DNA from: Azolla caroliniana
Lineage: Eukaryota; Polypodiophyta
Length of the DNA stretch: 64,000 bases
Reading direction: 5' to 3'
Assembly: GCA_043228905.1 (NCBI GenBank)
Contig: JBHGNT010000028.1
Span: forward strand, 1-64,000
Positions within the stretch are counted from its first letter, which is position 1, and each line of letters starts with the position of its first letter. The notes beneath the pieces were generated by a model that did not search any database, was not told the origin of the DNA, and saw only the letters and a list, made by a program, of their open reading frames with translations. This document shows positions 41,646 to 54,542 of the stretch, in pieces. The translations under genes were made by a program, and so were the position numbers.

Positions 41646-42821
41646 TTAGGTTCGATTCGCATGTTTGAACACAAAAATCCGATATCACACTCGCCAGTTA
41701 TGAACATTTTAATTTACCTAGCAGCTCTTCCCAACTCACTCCTCAAATTTGCTAATTTCGTCATGTCTCTCGACCTGAGTTTCAAAATCTTGATTTTTTA
41801 ATTCCATATCGTAACTAGCGTTGTTAGCTTCGATTTACATGTTTGAACACAAAAATCCGATATCACACGAGCCAGGTATGAACATTTTAATTTACCTAGT
41901 AGCTCTTCCCAACTCACTCCTCAAATTTGGTAATTTCGTCATATCTCTCGACCTGAGTTTCAAAATCTTGATTTTTTAATTCCATATCGTAGCTAGCGTT
42001 GTTAGCTTCGATTCACATGTTTGAACACAAAAATCCGATATCACACGAGCCAGGTATGATCATTTTAATTTACTCAAGGGCTCTTCTCAACTCCCTCGTC
42101 AAGGTTGCTAATTTCCTCATGTCTCTTGACCTGAGTTTCAAAATCTTGATTTTTTAATTCCATATCATAGCTAGCGTTGTTAGCTTCGATTCGCATGTTT
42201 GAACACAAAAAACCGATATCACACTCACCAGATATGAACATTTTAATTTACCTACTAGCTCTTCCCAACTCACTCCTCAAATTTGGGAATTTCGTCATAT
42301 CTCTCGACCTGAGTTTCAAAATCTTGATTTTTTAATTCGAGATCATAGCTAGCGTTGTTAGCTTCGATTCGCATATTTGAACACAAAAATCCGATATCAC
42401 ACTCGCCAGATATGAACATTTTAATTTACCTACTAGCTCTTCCCAACTCACTCCTCAAATTTGCTAATTTCGTCATGTCTCTCGACATGAGTTTCAAAAT
42501 CTTGATTTTTTAATTCCATATCATAGCTAGCGTTGTTAGCTTCGATTCGCATGTTTGAACACAAAAATCCGATATCACACTCGCCAGATATGAACATTTT
42601 AATTTACCTAGCAGCTCTTCCCAACTCACTCCTCAAATTTGCTAATTTCCTCATGTCTCTCGACCTGAGTTTCAAAATCTTGATTTTTTAATTCCATATC
42701 GTAGCTAGCGTTGTTAGCTTCGATTCACATGTTTGAACACAGAAATCCGATATCACACGAGCCAGGTATGATCATTTTAATTTACTCAAGGGCTCTTCTC
42801 AACTCCCTCGTCAAGGTTGCT
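41646..42821 (+). repeat. Divergent-monomer cassette, copy 7
   Basis: TTAGGTTCG at 41646, divergent monomers at 42074 and 42786, each 2311 bp (13 monomers) after copy 6. A private T (CTCTTGACC) lies near 42125. Confidence 0.85.
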
Positions 42822-43942
42822 AATTTCTTCATGTCTCTCGACCTGAGTTTCAAAATCTTGATTTTTTAATTCCATATCCTAGCTAGCGTTGTTAGCTTCG
42901 ATTCGCATGTTTGAACACAAAAATCCGATATCACACGCACCAGATATGAACATTTTAATTTACCTACTAGCTCTTCCCAACTCACTCCTCAAATTTGCTA
43001 ATTTCGTCATGTCTCTCGACATGAGTTTCAAAATCTTGATTTTTTAATTCCATATCATAGCTAGCGTTGTTAGCTTCGATTCGCATGTTTGAACACAAAA
43101 ATCCGATATCACACTCGCCAGATATGAACATTTTAATTTACCTACTAGCTCTTCCCAACTCACTCCTCAAATTTGCTAATTTCGTCATGTCTCTCGACAT
43201 GAGTTTCAAAATCTTGATTTTTTAATTCCATATCATAGCTAGCGTTGTTAGCTTCGATTCGCATGTTTGAACACAAAAATCCGATATCACACTCGCCAGA
43301 TATGAACATTTTAATTTACCTAGCAGCTCTTCCCAACTCACTCCTCAAATTTGCTAATTTCGTCATGTCTCTCGACATGAGTTTCAAAATGTTGATTTTT
43401 TAATTCCATATCATAGCTAGCGTTGTTAGCTTCGATTCGCATGTTTGAACACAATAATCCGATATCCCACTCGCCAGATATGAACATTTGAATTTACCTA
43501 CTAGCTCTTCCCAACTCACTCCTCAAATTTGCTAATTTCCTCATGTCTCTCGACCTGAGTTTCAAAATCTTGATTTTTTAATTGCATAGCATAGCTAGCG
43601 TTGTTAGCTTCGATTCGCATGTTTGAAGACAAAAATCCGATATCACACTCGCCAGATATGAACATTTTAATTTACCTAGCAGCTCTTCCCAACTCACTCC
43701 TCAAATTTGCTAATTTCGTCATGTCTCTCGACATGAGTTTCAAAATGTTAATTTTTTAATTCCATAGCATAGCTAGCGTTGTTAGCTTCGATTCGCATGT
43801 TTGAACACAAAAATCCGATATCACACTCGCCAGATATGAACATTTTAATTTACCTAGCAGCTCTTCCCAACTCACTCCTCAAATTTGCTAATTTCGTCAT
43901 GTCTCTCGACCTGAGTTTCAAAATCTTGATTTTTTAATTCCA

Positions 43943-44779
43943 TATCGTAGCTAGCGTTGTTAGCTTCGATTCACATGTTTGAACACAAAAATCCGATATC
44001 ACACGAGCCAGGTATGATCATTTTAATTTACTCAAGGGCTCTTCTCAACTCCCTCGTCAAGGTTGCTAATTTCCTCATGTCTCTCGACCTGAGTTTCAAA
44101 ATCTTGATTTTTTAATTCCATATCATAGCTAGCGTTGTTAGCTTCGATTCGCATGTTTGAACACAAAAAACCGATATCACACTCACCAGATATGAACATT
44201 TTAATTTACCTACTAGCTCTTCCCAACTCACTCCTCAAATTTGGGAATTTCGTCATATCTCTCGACCTGAGTTTCAAAATCTTGATTTTTTAATTCGAGA
44301 TCATAGCTAGCGTTGTTAGCTTCGATTCGCATATTTGAACACAAAAATCCGATATCACACTCGCCAGATATGAACATTTTAATTTACCTACTAGCTCTTC
44401 CCAACTCACTCCTCAAATTTGCTAATTTCGTCATGTCTCTCGACATGAGTTTCAAAATCTTGATTTTTTAATTCCATATCATAGCTAGCGTTGTTAGCTT
44501 CGATTCGCATGTTTGAACACAAAAATCCGATATCACACTCGCCAGATATGAACATTTTAATTTACCTAGCAGCTCTTCCCAACTCACTCCTCAAATTTGC
44601 TAATTTCCTCATGTCTCTCGACCTGAGTTTCAAAATCTTGATTTTTTAATTCCATATCGTAGCTAGCGTTGTTAGCTTCGATTCACATGTTTGAACACAG
44701 AAATCCGATATCACACGAGCCAGGTATGATCATTTTAATTTACTCAAGGGCTCTTCTCAACTCCCTCGTCAAGGTTGCT
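43943..44779 (+). repeat. Divergent-monomer cassette, partial copy
   Basis: Divergent monomers at 44032 and 44744 with the usual 712-bp spacing, but TTAGGTTCG and GATTTACATG are absent upstream. Similarity to copy 7 begins around TATCGTAG at 43943, 1958 bp after the matching site at 41985. This places a recombination breakpoint just upstream of 43943. Confidence 0.8.
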
Positions 44780-45914
44780 AATTTCTTCATGTCTCTCGAC
44801 CTGAGTTTCAAAATCTTGATTTTTTAATTCCATATCCTAGCTAGCGTTGTTAGCTTCGATTCGCATGTTTGAACACAAAAATCCGATATCACACGCACCA
44901 GATATGAACATTTTAATTTACCTACTAGCTCTTCCCAACTCACTCCTCAAATTTGGGAATTTCGTCATGTCTCTCGACCTGAGTTTCAAAATCTTGATTT
45001 TTTAATTCCATATCATAGCTAGCGTTGTTAGCTTCGATTCGCATGTTTGAACACAAAAATCCGATATCCCACTCGCCAGATATGAACATTTTAATTTACC
45101 TACTAGCTCTTCCCAACTCACTCCTCAAATTTGGGAATTTCGTCATGTCTCTCGACCTGAGTTTCAAAATCTTGATTTTTTAATTCCATATCATAGCTAA
45201 CGTTGTTAGCTTCGATTCACATGATTGAACACAAAAATCCGATATCACACTCGCCAGTTATGAACATTTTAATTTACCTACTAGCTCTTCCCAACTCCCT
45301 CCTCATGTTGCTAATTTTGTCATGTCTCTCGACCTGAGTTTCAAAATCTTGATTTTTTAATTCCATATCATAGCTAACGTTGTTAGCTTCGATTCACATG
45401 ATTGAACACAAAAATCCGATATCACACTCGCCAGTTATGAACATTTTAATTTACCTACTAGCTCTTCCCAACTCCCTCCTCATGTTGCTAATTTTGTCAT
45501 GTCTCTCGACCTGAGTTTCAAAATCTTGATTTTTTAATTCCATATCATAGCTACCGTTGTTAGCTTCGATTCGCATGTTTGAACACAAAAATCCGATATC
45601 ACACTCGCCAGTTATGAACATTTTAATTTACCTAGTAGCTCTTCCCAACTCCCTCCTAATGTTGCTAATTTCGTCATGTCTCTCGACCTGAGTTTCAAAA
45701 TCTTGATTTTTTAATTCCATATCATATCTAGCGTTGTTAGCTTCGATTCGCATATTTGAACACAAAAATCCGATATCACACTCGCCAGATATGAACATTT
45801 TAATTTACCTAGCAGCTCTTCCCAACTCACTCCTCAAATTTGCTAATTTCGTCATGTCTCTCGACCTGAGTTTCAAAATCTTGATTTTTTAATTCCATAT
45901 CATATCTAGCGTTG

Positions 45915-47090
45915 TTAGGTTCGATTCGCATGTTTGAACACAAAAATCCGATATCACACTCGCCAGTTATGAACATTTTAATTTACCTAGCAGCTCTTCC
46001 CAACTCACTCCTCAAATTTGCTAATTTCGTCATGTCTCTCGACCTGAGTTTCAAAATCTTGATTTTTTAATTCCATATCGTAACTAGCGTTGTTAGCTTC
46101 GATTTACATGTTTGAACACAAAAATCCGATATCACACGAGCCAGGTATGAACATTTTAATTTACCTAGTAGCTCTTCCCAACTCACTCCTCAAATTTGGT
46201 AATTTCGTCATATCTCTCGACCTGAGTTTCAAAATCTTGATTTTTTAATTCCATATCGTAGCTAGCGTTGTTAGCTTCGATTCACATGTTTGAACACAAA
46301 AATCCGATATCACACGAGCCAGGTATGATCATTTTAATTTACTCAAGGGCTCTTCTCAACTCCCTCGTCAAGGTTGCTAATTTCCTCATGTCTCTCGACC
46401 TGAGTTTCAAAATCTTGATTTTTTAATTCCATATCATAGCTAGCGTTGTTAGCTTCGATTCGCATGTTTGAACACAAAAAACCGATATCACACTCACCAG
46501 ATATGAACATTTTAATTTACCTACTAGCTCTTCCCAACTCACTCCTCAAATTTGGGAATTTCGTCATATCTCTCGACCTGAGTTTCAAAATCTTGATTTT
46601 TTAATTCGAGATCATAGCTAGCGTTGTTAGCTTCGATTCGCATATTTGAACACAAAAATCCGATATCACACTCGCCAGATATGAACATTTTAATTTACCT
46701 ACTAGCTCTTCCCAACTCACTCCTCAAATTTGCTAATTTCGTCATGTCTCTCGACATGAGTTTCAAAATCTTGATTTTTTAATTCCATATCATAGCTAGC
46801 GTTGTTAGCTTCGATTCGCATGTTTGAACACAAAAATCCGATATCACACTCGCCAGATATGAACATTTTAATTTACCTAGCAGCTCTTCCCAACTCACTC
46901 CTCAAATTTGCTAATTTCCTCATGTCTCTCGACCTGAGTTTCAAAATCTTGATTTTTTAATTCCATATCGTAGCTAGCGTTGTTAGCTTCGATTCACATG
47001 TTTGAACACAGAAATCCGATATCACACGAGCCAGGTATGATCATTTTAATTTACTCAAGGGCTCTTCTCAACTCCCTCGTCAAGGTTGCT
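45915..47090 (+). repeat. Divergent-monomer cassette, copy 8
   Basis: TTAGGTTCG at 45915, divergent monomers at 46343 and 47055, each 4269 bp (24 monomers) after copy 7. It is the last cassette in the window; none is seen from 47.1 to 64 kb. Confidence 0.85.
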
Positions 47091-50000
47091 AATTTCTTCA
47101 TGTCTCTCGACCTGAGTTTCAAAATCTTGATTTTTTAATTCCATATCCTAGCTAGCGTTGTTAGCTTCGATTCGCATGTTTGAACACAAAAATCCGATAT
47201 CACACGCACCAGATATGAACATTTTAATTTACCTACTAGCTCTTCCCAACTCACTCCTCAAATTTGGGAATTTCGTCATATCTCTCGACCTGAGTTTCAA
47301 AATCTTGATTTTTTAATTCGAGATCATAGCTAGCGTTGTTAGCTTCGATTCGCATATTTGAACACAAAAATCCGATATCCCACTCGCCAGATATGAACAT
47401 TTTAATTTACCTACTAGCTCTTCCCAACTCACTCCTCAAATTTGCTAATTTCGTCATGTCTCTCGACCTGAGTTTCAAAATCTTGATTTTTTAATTCCAT
47501 ATCCTAGCTAGCGTTGTTAGCTTCGATTCGCATGTTTGAACACAAAAATCCGATATCCCACTCGCCAGATATGAACATTTTAATTTACCTACTAGCTCTT
47601 CCCAACTCACTCCTCAAATTTGCTAATTTCCTCATGTCTCTCGACCTGAGTTTCAAAATCTTGATTTTTTAATTCGAGATCATAGCTAGCGTTGTTAGCT
47701 TCGATTCGCATGTTTGAACACAAAAATCCGATATCACACTCGCCAGATATGAACATTTTAATTTACCTAGCAGCTCTTCCCAACTCACTCCTCAAATTTG
47801 CTAATTTCGTCATGTCTCTCGACCTGAGTTTCAAAATCTTGATTTTTTAATTCCATATCCTAGCTAGCGTTGTTAGCTTCGATTCGCATGTTTGAACACA
47901 AAAATCCGATATCCCACTCGCCAGATATGAACATTTTAATTTACCTACTAGCTCTTCCCAACTCACTCCTCAAATTTGCTAATTTCCTCATGTCTCTCGA
48001 CCTGAGTTTCAAAATCTTGATTTTTTAATTCCATATCCTAGCTAGCGTTGTTAGCTTCGATTCGCATGTTTGAACACAAAAATCCGATATCCCACTCGCC
48101 AGATATGAACATTTTAATTTACCTACTAGCTCTTCCCAACTCACTCCTCAAATTTGCTAATTTCGTCATGTCTCTCGACATGAGTTTCAAAATCTTGATT
48201 TTTTAATTCCATATCATAGCTAGCGTTGTTAGCTTCGATTCGCATGTTTGAACACAAAAATCCGATATCCCACTCGCCAGATATGAACATTTTAATTTAC
48301 CTACTAGCTCTTCCCAACTCACTCCTCAAATTTGCTAATTTCGTCATGTCTCTCGACCTGAGTTTCAAAATCTTGATTTTTTAATTCCATATCCTAGCTA
48401 GCGTTGTTAGCTTCGATTCGCATGTTTGAACACAAAAATCCGATATCCCACTCGCCAGATATGAACATTTTAATTTACCTACTAGCTCTTCCCAACTCAC
48501 TCCTCAAATTTGCTAATTTCCTCATGTCTCTCGACCTGAGTTTCAAAATCTTGATTTTTTAATTCCATATCCTAGCTAGCGTTGTTAGCTTCGATTCGCA
48601 TGTTTGAACACAAAAATCCGATATCCCACTCGCCAGATATGAACATTTTAATTTACCTACTAGCTCTTCCCAACTCATTCCTCAAATTTGCTAATTTCGT
48701 CATGTCTCTCGACATGAGTTTCAAAATCTTGATTTTTTAATTCCATATCATAGCTAGCGTTGTTAGCTTCGATTCGCATGTTTGAACACAAAAATCCGAT
48801 ATCACACTCGCCAGATATGAACATTTTAATTTACCTAGCAGCTCTTCCCAACTCACTCCTCAAATTTGCTAATTTCCTCATGTCTCTCGACCTGAGTTTT
48901 AAAATCTTGATTTTTTAATTGCATAGCATAGCTAGCGTTGTTAGCTTCGATTCGCATGTTTGAACACAAAAATCCGATATCACACTCGCCAGATATGAAC
49001 ATTTTAATTTACCTAGCAGCTCTTCCCAACTCACTCCTCAAATTTGCTAATTTCGTCATGTCTCTCGACATGAGTTTCAAAATGTTAATTTTTTAATTCC
49101 ATAGCATAGCTAGCGTTGTTAGCTTCGATTCGCATGTTTGAACACAAAAATCCGATATCACACTCGCCAGATATGAACATTTTAATTTACCTAGCAGCTC
49201 TTCCCAACTCACTCCTCAAATTTGCTAATTTCGTCATGTCTCTCGACCTGAGTTTCAAAATCTTGATTTTTTAATTCCATATCCTAGCTAGCGTTGTTAG
49301 CTTCGATTCGCATGTTTGAACACAAAAATCCGATATCCCACTCGCCAGATATGAACATTTTAATTTACCTACTAGCTCTTCCCAACTCACTCCTCAAATT
49401 TGCTAATTTCCTCATGTCTCTCGACCTGAGTTTCAAAATCTTGATTTTTTAATTCGAGATCATAGCTAGCGTTGTTAGCTTCGATTCGCATGTTTGAACA
49501 CAAAAATCCGATATCACACTCGCCAGATATGAACATTTTAATTTACCTAGCAGCTCTTCCCAACTCACTCCTCAAATTTGCTAATTTTGTCATGTCTCTC
49601 GACCTGAGTTTCAAAATCTTGATTATTTAATTCCATATCCTAGCTAGCGTTGTTAGCTTCGATTCGCATGTTTGAACACAAAAATCCGATATCCCACTCG
49701 CCAGATATGAACATTTTAATTTACCTACTAGCTCTTCCCAACTCACTCCTCAAATTTGCTAATTTCGTCATGTCTCTCGACCTGAGTTTCAAAATCTTGA
49801 TTTTTTAATTCCATATCATAGCTACCGTTGTTAGCTTCGATTCGCATGTTTGAACACAAAAATCCGATATCACACTCGCCAGTTATGAACATTTTAATTT
49901 ACCTACTAGCTCTTCCCAACTCCCTCCTAATGTTGCTAATTTCCTCATGTCTCTCGACCTGAGTTTCAAAATCTTGATTTTTTAATTCCATATCATAGCT

Positions 50001-53000
50001 AGCGTTGTTAGCTTCGATTCGCATGTTTGAACACAAAAATCCGATATCCCACTCGCCAGATATGAACATTTTAATTTACCTACTAGCTCTTCCCAACTCA
50101 CTCCTCAAATTTGGGAATTTCGTCATGTCTCTCGACCTGAGTTTCAAAATCTTGATTTTTTAATTCCATATCATAGCTAACGTTGTTAGCTTCGATTCAC
50201 ATGATTGAACACAAAAATCCGATATCACACTCGCCAGTTATGAACATTTTAATTTACCTACTAGCTCTTCCCAACTCCCTCCTCATGTTGCTAATTTTGT
50301 CATGTCTCTCGACCTGAGTTTCAAAATCTTGATTTTTTAATTCCATATCATAGCTAACGTTGTTAGCTTCGATTCACATGATTGAACACAAAAATCCGAT
50401 ATCACACTCGCCAGTTATGAACATTTTAATTTACCTACTAGCTCTTCCCAACTCCGTCCTCATGTTGCTAATTTTGTCATGTCTCTCGACCTGAGTTTCA
50501 AAATCTTGATTTTTTAATTCCATATCATAGCTACCGTTGTTAGCTTCGATTCGCATGTTTGAACACAAAAATCCGATATCACACTCGCCAGTTATGAACA
50601 TTTTAATTTACCTAGTAGCTCTTCCCAACTCCCTCCTAATGTTGCTAATTTCGTCATGTCTCTCGACCTGAGTTTCAAAATCTTGATTTTTTAATTCCAT
50701 ATCATATCTAGCGTTGTTAGCTTCGATTCGCATGTTTGAACACAAAAATCCGATATCACACTCGCCAGTTATGAACATTTTAATTTACCTAGTAGCTCTT
50801 CCCAACTCCCTCCTAATGTTGCTAATTTCGTCATGTCTCTCGACCTGAGTTTCAAAATCTTGATTTTTTAATTCCATATCATAGCTAGCGTTGTTAGCTT
50901 CGATTCGCATGTTTGAACACAAAAATCCGATATCCCACTCGCCAGATATGAACATTTTAATTTACCTACTAGCTCTTCCCAACTCACTCCTCAAATTTGG
51001 GAATTTCGTCATGTCTCTCGACCTGAGTTTCAAAATCTTGATTTTTTAATTCCATATCATAGCTAACGTTGTTAGCTTCGATTCACATGATTGAACACAA
51101 AAATCCGATATCACACTCGCCACTTATGAACATTTTAATTTACCTACTAGCTCTTCCCAACTCCCTCCTCATGTTGCTAATTTTGTCATGTCTCTCGACC
51201 TGAGTTTCAAAATCTTGATTATTTAATTCCATATCCTAGCTAGCGTTGTTAGCTTCGATTCGCATGTTTGAACACAAAAATCCGATATCCCACTCGCCAG
51301 ATATGAACATTTTAATTTACCTACTAGCTCTTCCCAACTCACTCCTCAAATTTGCTAATTTCCTCATGTCTCTCGACCTGAGTTTCAAAATCTTGATTTT
51401 TTAATTCCATATCATAGCTACCGTTGTTAGCTTCGATTCGCATGTTTGAACACAAAAATCCGATATCACACTCGCCAGTTATGAACATTTTAATTTACCT
51501 AGTAGCTCTTCCCAACTCCCTCCTAATGTTGCTAATTTCGTCATGTCTCTCGACCTGAGTTTCAAAATCTTGAATTTTTAATTCCATATCATAGCTCGCG
51601 TTGTTAGCTTCGATTCGCATGTTTGAACACAAAAATCCGATATCACACTCGCCAGTTATGAACATTTTAATTTACCTACTAGCTCTTCCCAACTCCCTCC
51701 TCATGTTGCTAATTTCGTCATGTCTCTCGACGTGAGTTTCAAAATCTTGATTTTTTAATGCCATATCATAGCTAACGTTGTTAGCTTCGATTCACATGAT
51801 TGAACACAAAAATCCGATATCACACTCGCCAGTTATGAACATTTTAATTTACCTACTAGCTCTTCCCAACTCCCTCCTCATGTTGCTAATTTTGTCATGT
51901 CTCTCGACCTGAGTTTCAAAATCTTGATTTTTTAATTCCATATCCTAGCTAGCGTTGTTAGCTTCGATTCGCATGTTTGAACACAAAAATCCGATATCAC
52001 ACTCGCCAGTTATGAACATTTTAATTTACCTACTAGCTCTTCCCAACTCACTCCTCAAATTTGCTAATTTCCTCATGTCTCTCGACCTGAGTTTCAAAAT
52101 CTTGATTTTTTAATTCCATATCATAGCTAGCGTTGTTAGCTTCGATTCGCATGTTTGAACACAAAAATCCGATATCCCACTCGCCAGATATGAACATTTT
52201 AATTTACCTACTAGCTCTTCCCAACTCACTCCTCAAATTTGCTAATTTCCTCATGTCTCTCGACCTGAGTTTCAAAATCTTGATTTTTTAATTCCATATC
52301 ATAGCTACCGTTGTTAGCTTCGATTCGCATGTTTGAACACAAAAATCCGATATCACACTCGCCACTTATGAACATTTTAATTTACCTACTAGCTCTTCCC
52401 AACTCCCTCCTCATGTTGCTAATTTTGTCATGTCTCTCGACCTGAGTTTCAAAATCTTGATTATTTAATTCCATATCCTAGCTAGCGTTGTTAGCTTCGA
52501 TTCGCATGTTTGAACACAAAAATCCGATATCCCACTCGCCAGATATGAACATTTTAATTTACCTACTAGCTCTTCCCAACTCACTCCTCAAATTTGGGAA
52601 TTTCGTCATGTCTCTCGACCTGAGTTTCAAAATCTTGATTTTTTAATTCCATATCATAGCTAACGTTGTTAGCTTCGATTCACATGATTGAACACAAAAA
52701 TCCGATATCACACTCGCCAGTTATGAACATTTTAATTTACCTACTAGCTCTTCCCAACTCCCTCCTCATGTTGCTAATTTTGTCATGTCTCTCGACCTGA
52801 GTTTCAAAATCTTGATTATTTAATTCCATATCCTAGCTAGCGTTGTTAGCTTCGATTCGCATGTTTGAACACAAAAATCCGATATCCCACTCGCCAGATA
52901 TGAACATTTTAATTTACCTACTAGCTCTTCCCAACTCACTCCTCAAATTTGCTAATTTCCTCATGTCTCTCGACCTGAGTTTCAAAATCTTGATTTTTTA

Positions 53001-53654
53001 ATTCCATATCATAGCTACCGTTGTTAGCTTCGATTCGCATGTTTGAACACAAAAATCCGATATCACACTCGCCAGTTATGAACATTTTAATTTACCTAGT
53101 AGCTCTTCCCAACTCCCTCCTAATGTTGCTAATTTCGTCATGTCTCTCGACCTGAGTTTCAAAATCTTGATTTTTTAATTCCATATCATATCTAGCGTTG
53201 TTAGCTTCGATTCGCATGTTTGAACACAAAAATCCGATATCACACTCGCCAGATATGAACATTTTAATTTACCTACTAGCTCTTCCCAACTCACTCCTCA
53301 AATTTGGGAATTTCGTCATGTCTCTCGACCTGAGTTTCAAAATCTTGATTTTTTAATTCCATATCATAGCTAGCGTTGTTAGCTTCGATTCGCATGTTTG
53401 AACACAAAAATCCGATATCCCACTCGCCAGATATGAACATTTTAATTTACCTACTAGCTCTTCCCAACTCACTCCTCAAATTTGGGAATTTCGTCATGTC
53501 TCTCGACCTGAGTTTCAAAATCTTGATTTTTTAATTCCATATCATAGCTAACGTTGTTAGCTTCGATTCACATGATTGAACACAAAAATCCGATATCACA
53601 CTCGCCACTTATGAACATTTTAATTTACCTACTAGCTCTTCCCAACTCCCTCCT

Positions 53655-54542
53655 CATGTTGCTAATTTTGTCATGTCTCTCGACCTGAGTTTCAAAATCT
53701 TGATTATTTAATTCCATATCCTAGCTAGCGTTGTTAGCTTCGATTCGCATGTTTGAACACAAAAATCCGATATCCCACTCGCCAGATATGAACATTTTAA
53801 TTTACCTACTAGCTCTTCCCAACTCACTCCTCAAATTTGCTAATTTCCTCATGTCTCTCGACCTGAGTTTCAAAATCTTGATTTTTTAATTCCATATCAT
53901 AGCTACCGTTGTTAGCTTCGATTCGCATGTTTGAACACAAAAATCCGATATCACACTCGCCAGTTATGAACATTTTAATTTACCTAGTAGCTCTTCCCAA
54001 CTCCCTCCTAATGTTGCTAATTTCGTCATGTCTCTCGACCTGAGTTTCAAAATCTTGATTTTTTAATTCCATATCATATCTAGCGTTGTTAGCTTCGATT
54101 CGCATGTTTGAACACAAAAATCCGATATCACACTCGCCAGATATGAACATTTTAATTTACCTACTAGCTCTTCCCAACTCACTCCTCAAATTTGGGAATT
54201 TCGTCATGTCTCTCGACCTGAGTTTTAAAATCTTGATTTTTTAATTCCATATCATAGCTAGCGTTGTTAGCTTCGATTCGCATGTTTGAACACAAAAATC
54301 CGATATCCCACTCGCCAGATATGAACATTTTAATTTACCTACTAGCTCTTCCCAACTCACTCCTCAAATTTGGGAATTTCGTCATGTCTCTCGACCTGAG
54401 TTTCAAAATCTTGATTTTTTAATTCCATATCATAGCTAACGTTGTTAGCTTCGATTCACATGATTGAACACAAAAATCCGATATCACACTCGCCACTTAT
54501 GAACATTTTAATTTACCTACTAGCTCTTCCCAACTCCCTCCT
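53655..54542 (+). repeat. Higher-order unit example, 888 bp, five monomers
   Basis: Subtypes in order, by the diagnostic bases: CATGTTGC...TTTTG; CAAATTTGC...TTTCC with a TATCCTAGC and GATATCCC context; AATGTTGC...TTTCG after GCTACC; CAAATTTGGG after TATCTAGC; CAAATTTGGG after a GATATCCC context; then the next unit starts after GCTAAC and CACATGATTG. Length is three monomers of 178 plus two of 177 bp. The following unit (54543-55252, 710 bp) has the same order without the second CAAATTTGGG monomer. Confidence 0.8.

Larger units (their letters stand above)
39131..49580 (+). repeat. Mosaic satellite zone, alternating blocks
   Basis: Blocks of the two subtype families alternate. Blocks near 40.7-41.4 kb and 44.9-45.7 kb follow the five-monomer family, the rest resemble the zone at 7.7-34.2 kb. 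Rare markers repeat at exact distances: TTAGGTTCG at 39335, 41646 and 45915 (2311 and 4269 bp, 13 and 24 monomers), and TCAAGGG at 42074 and 44032 (1958 bp, 11 monomers). This pattern is what repeated unequal exchange between misaligned arrays would leave. Confidence 0.7.
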
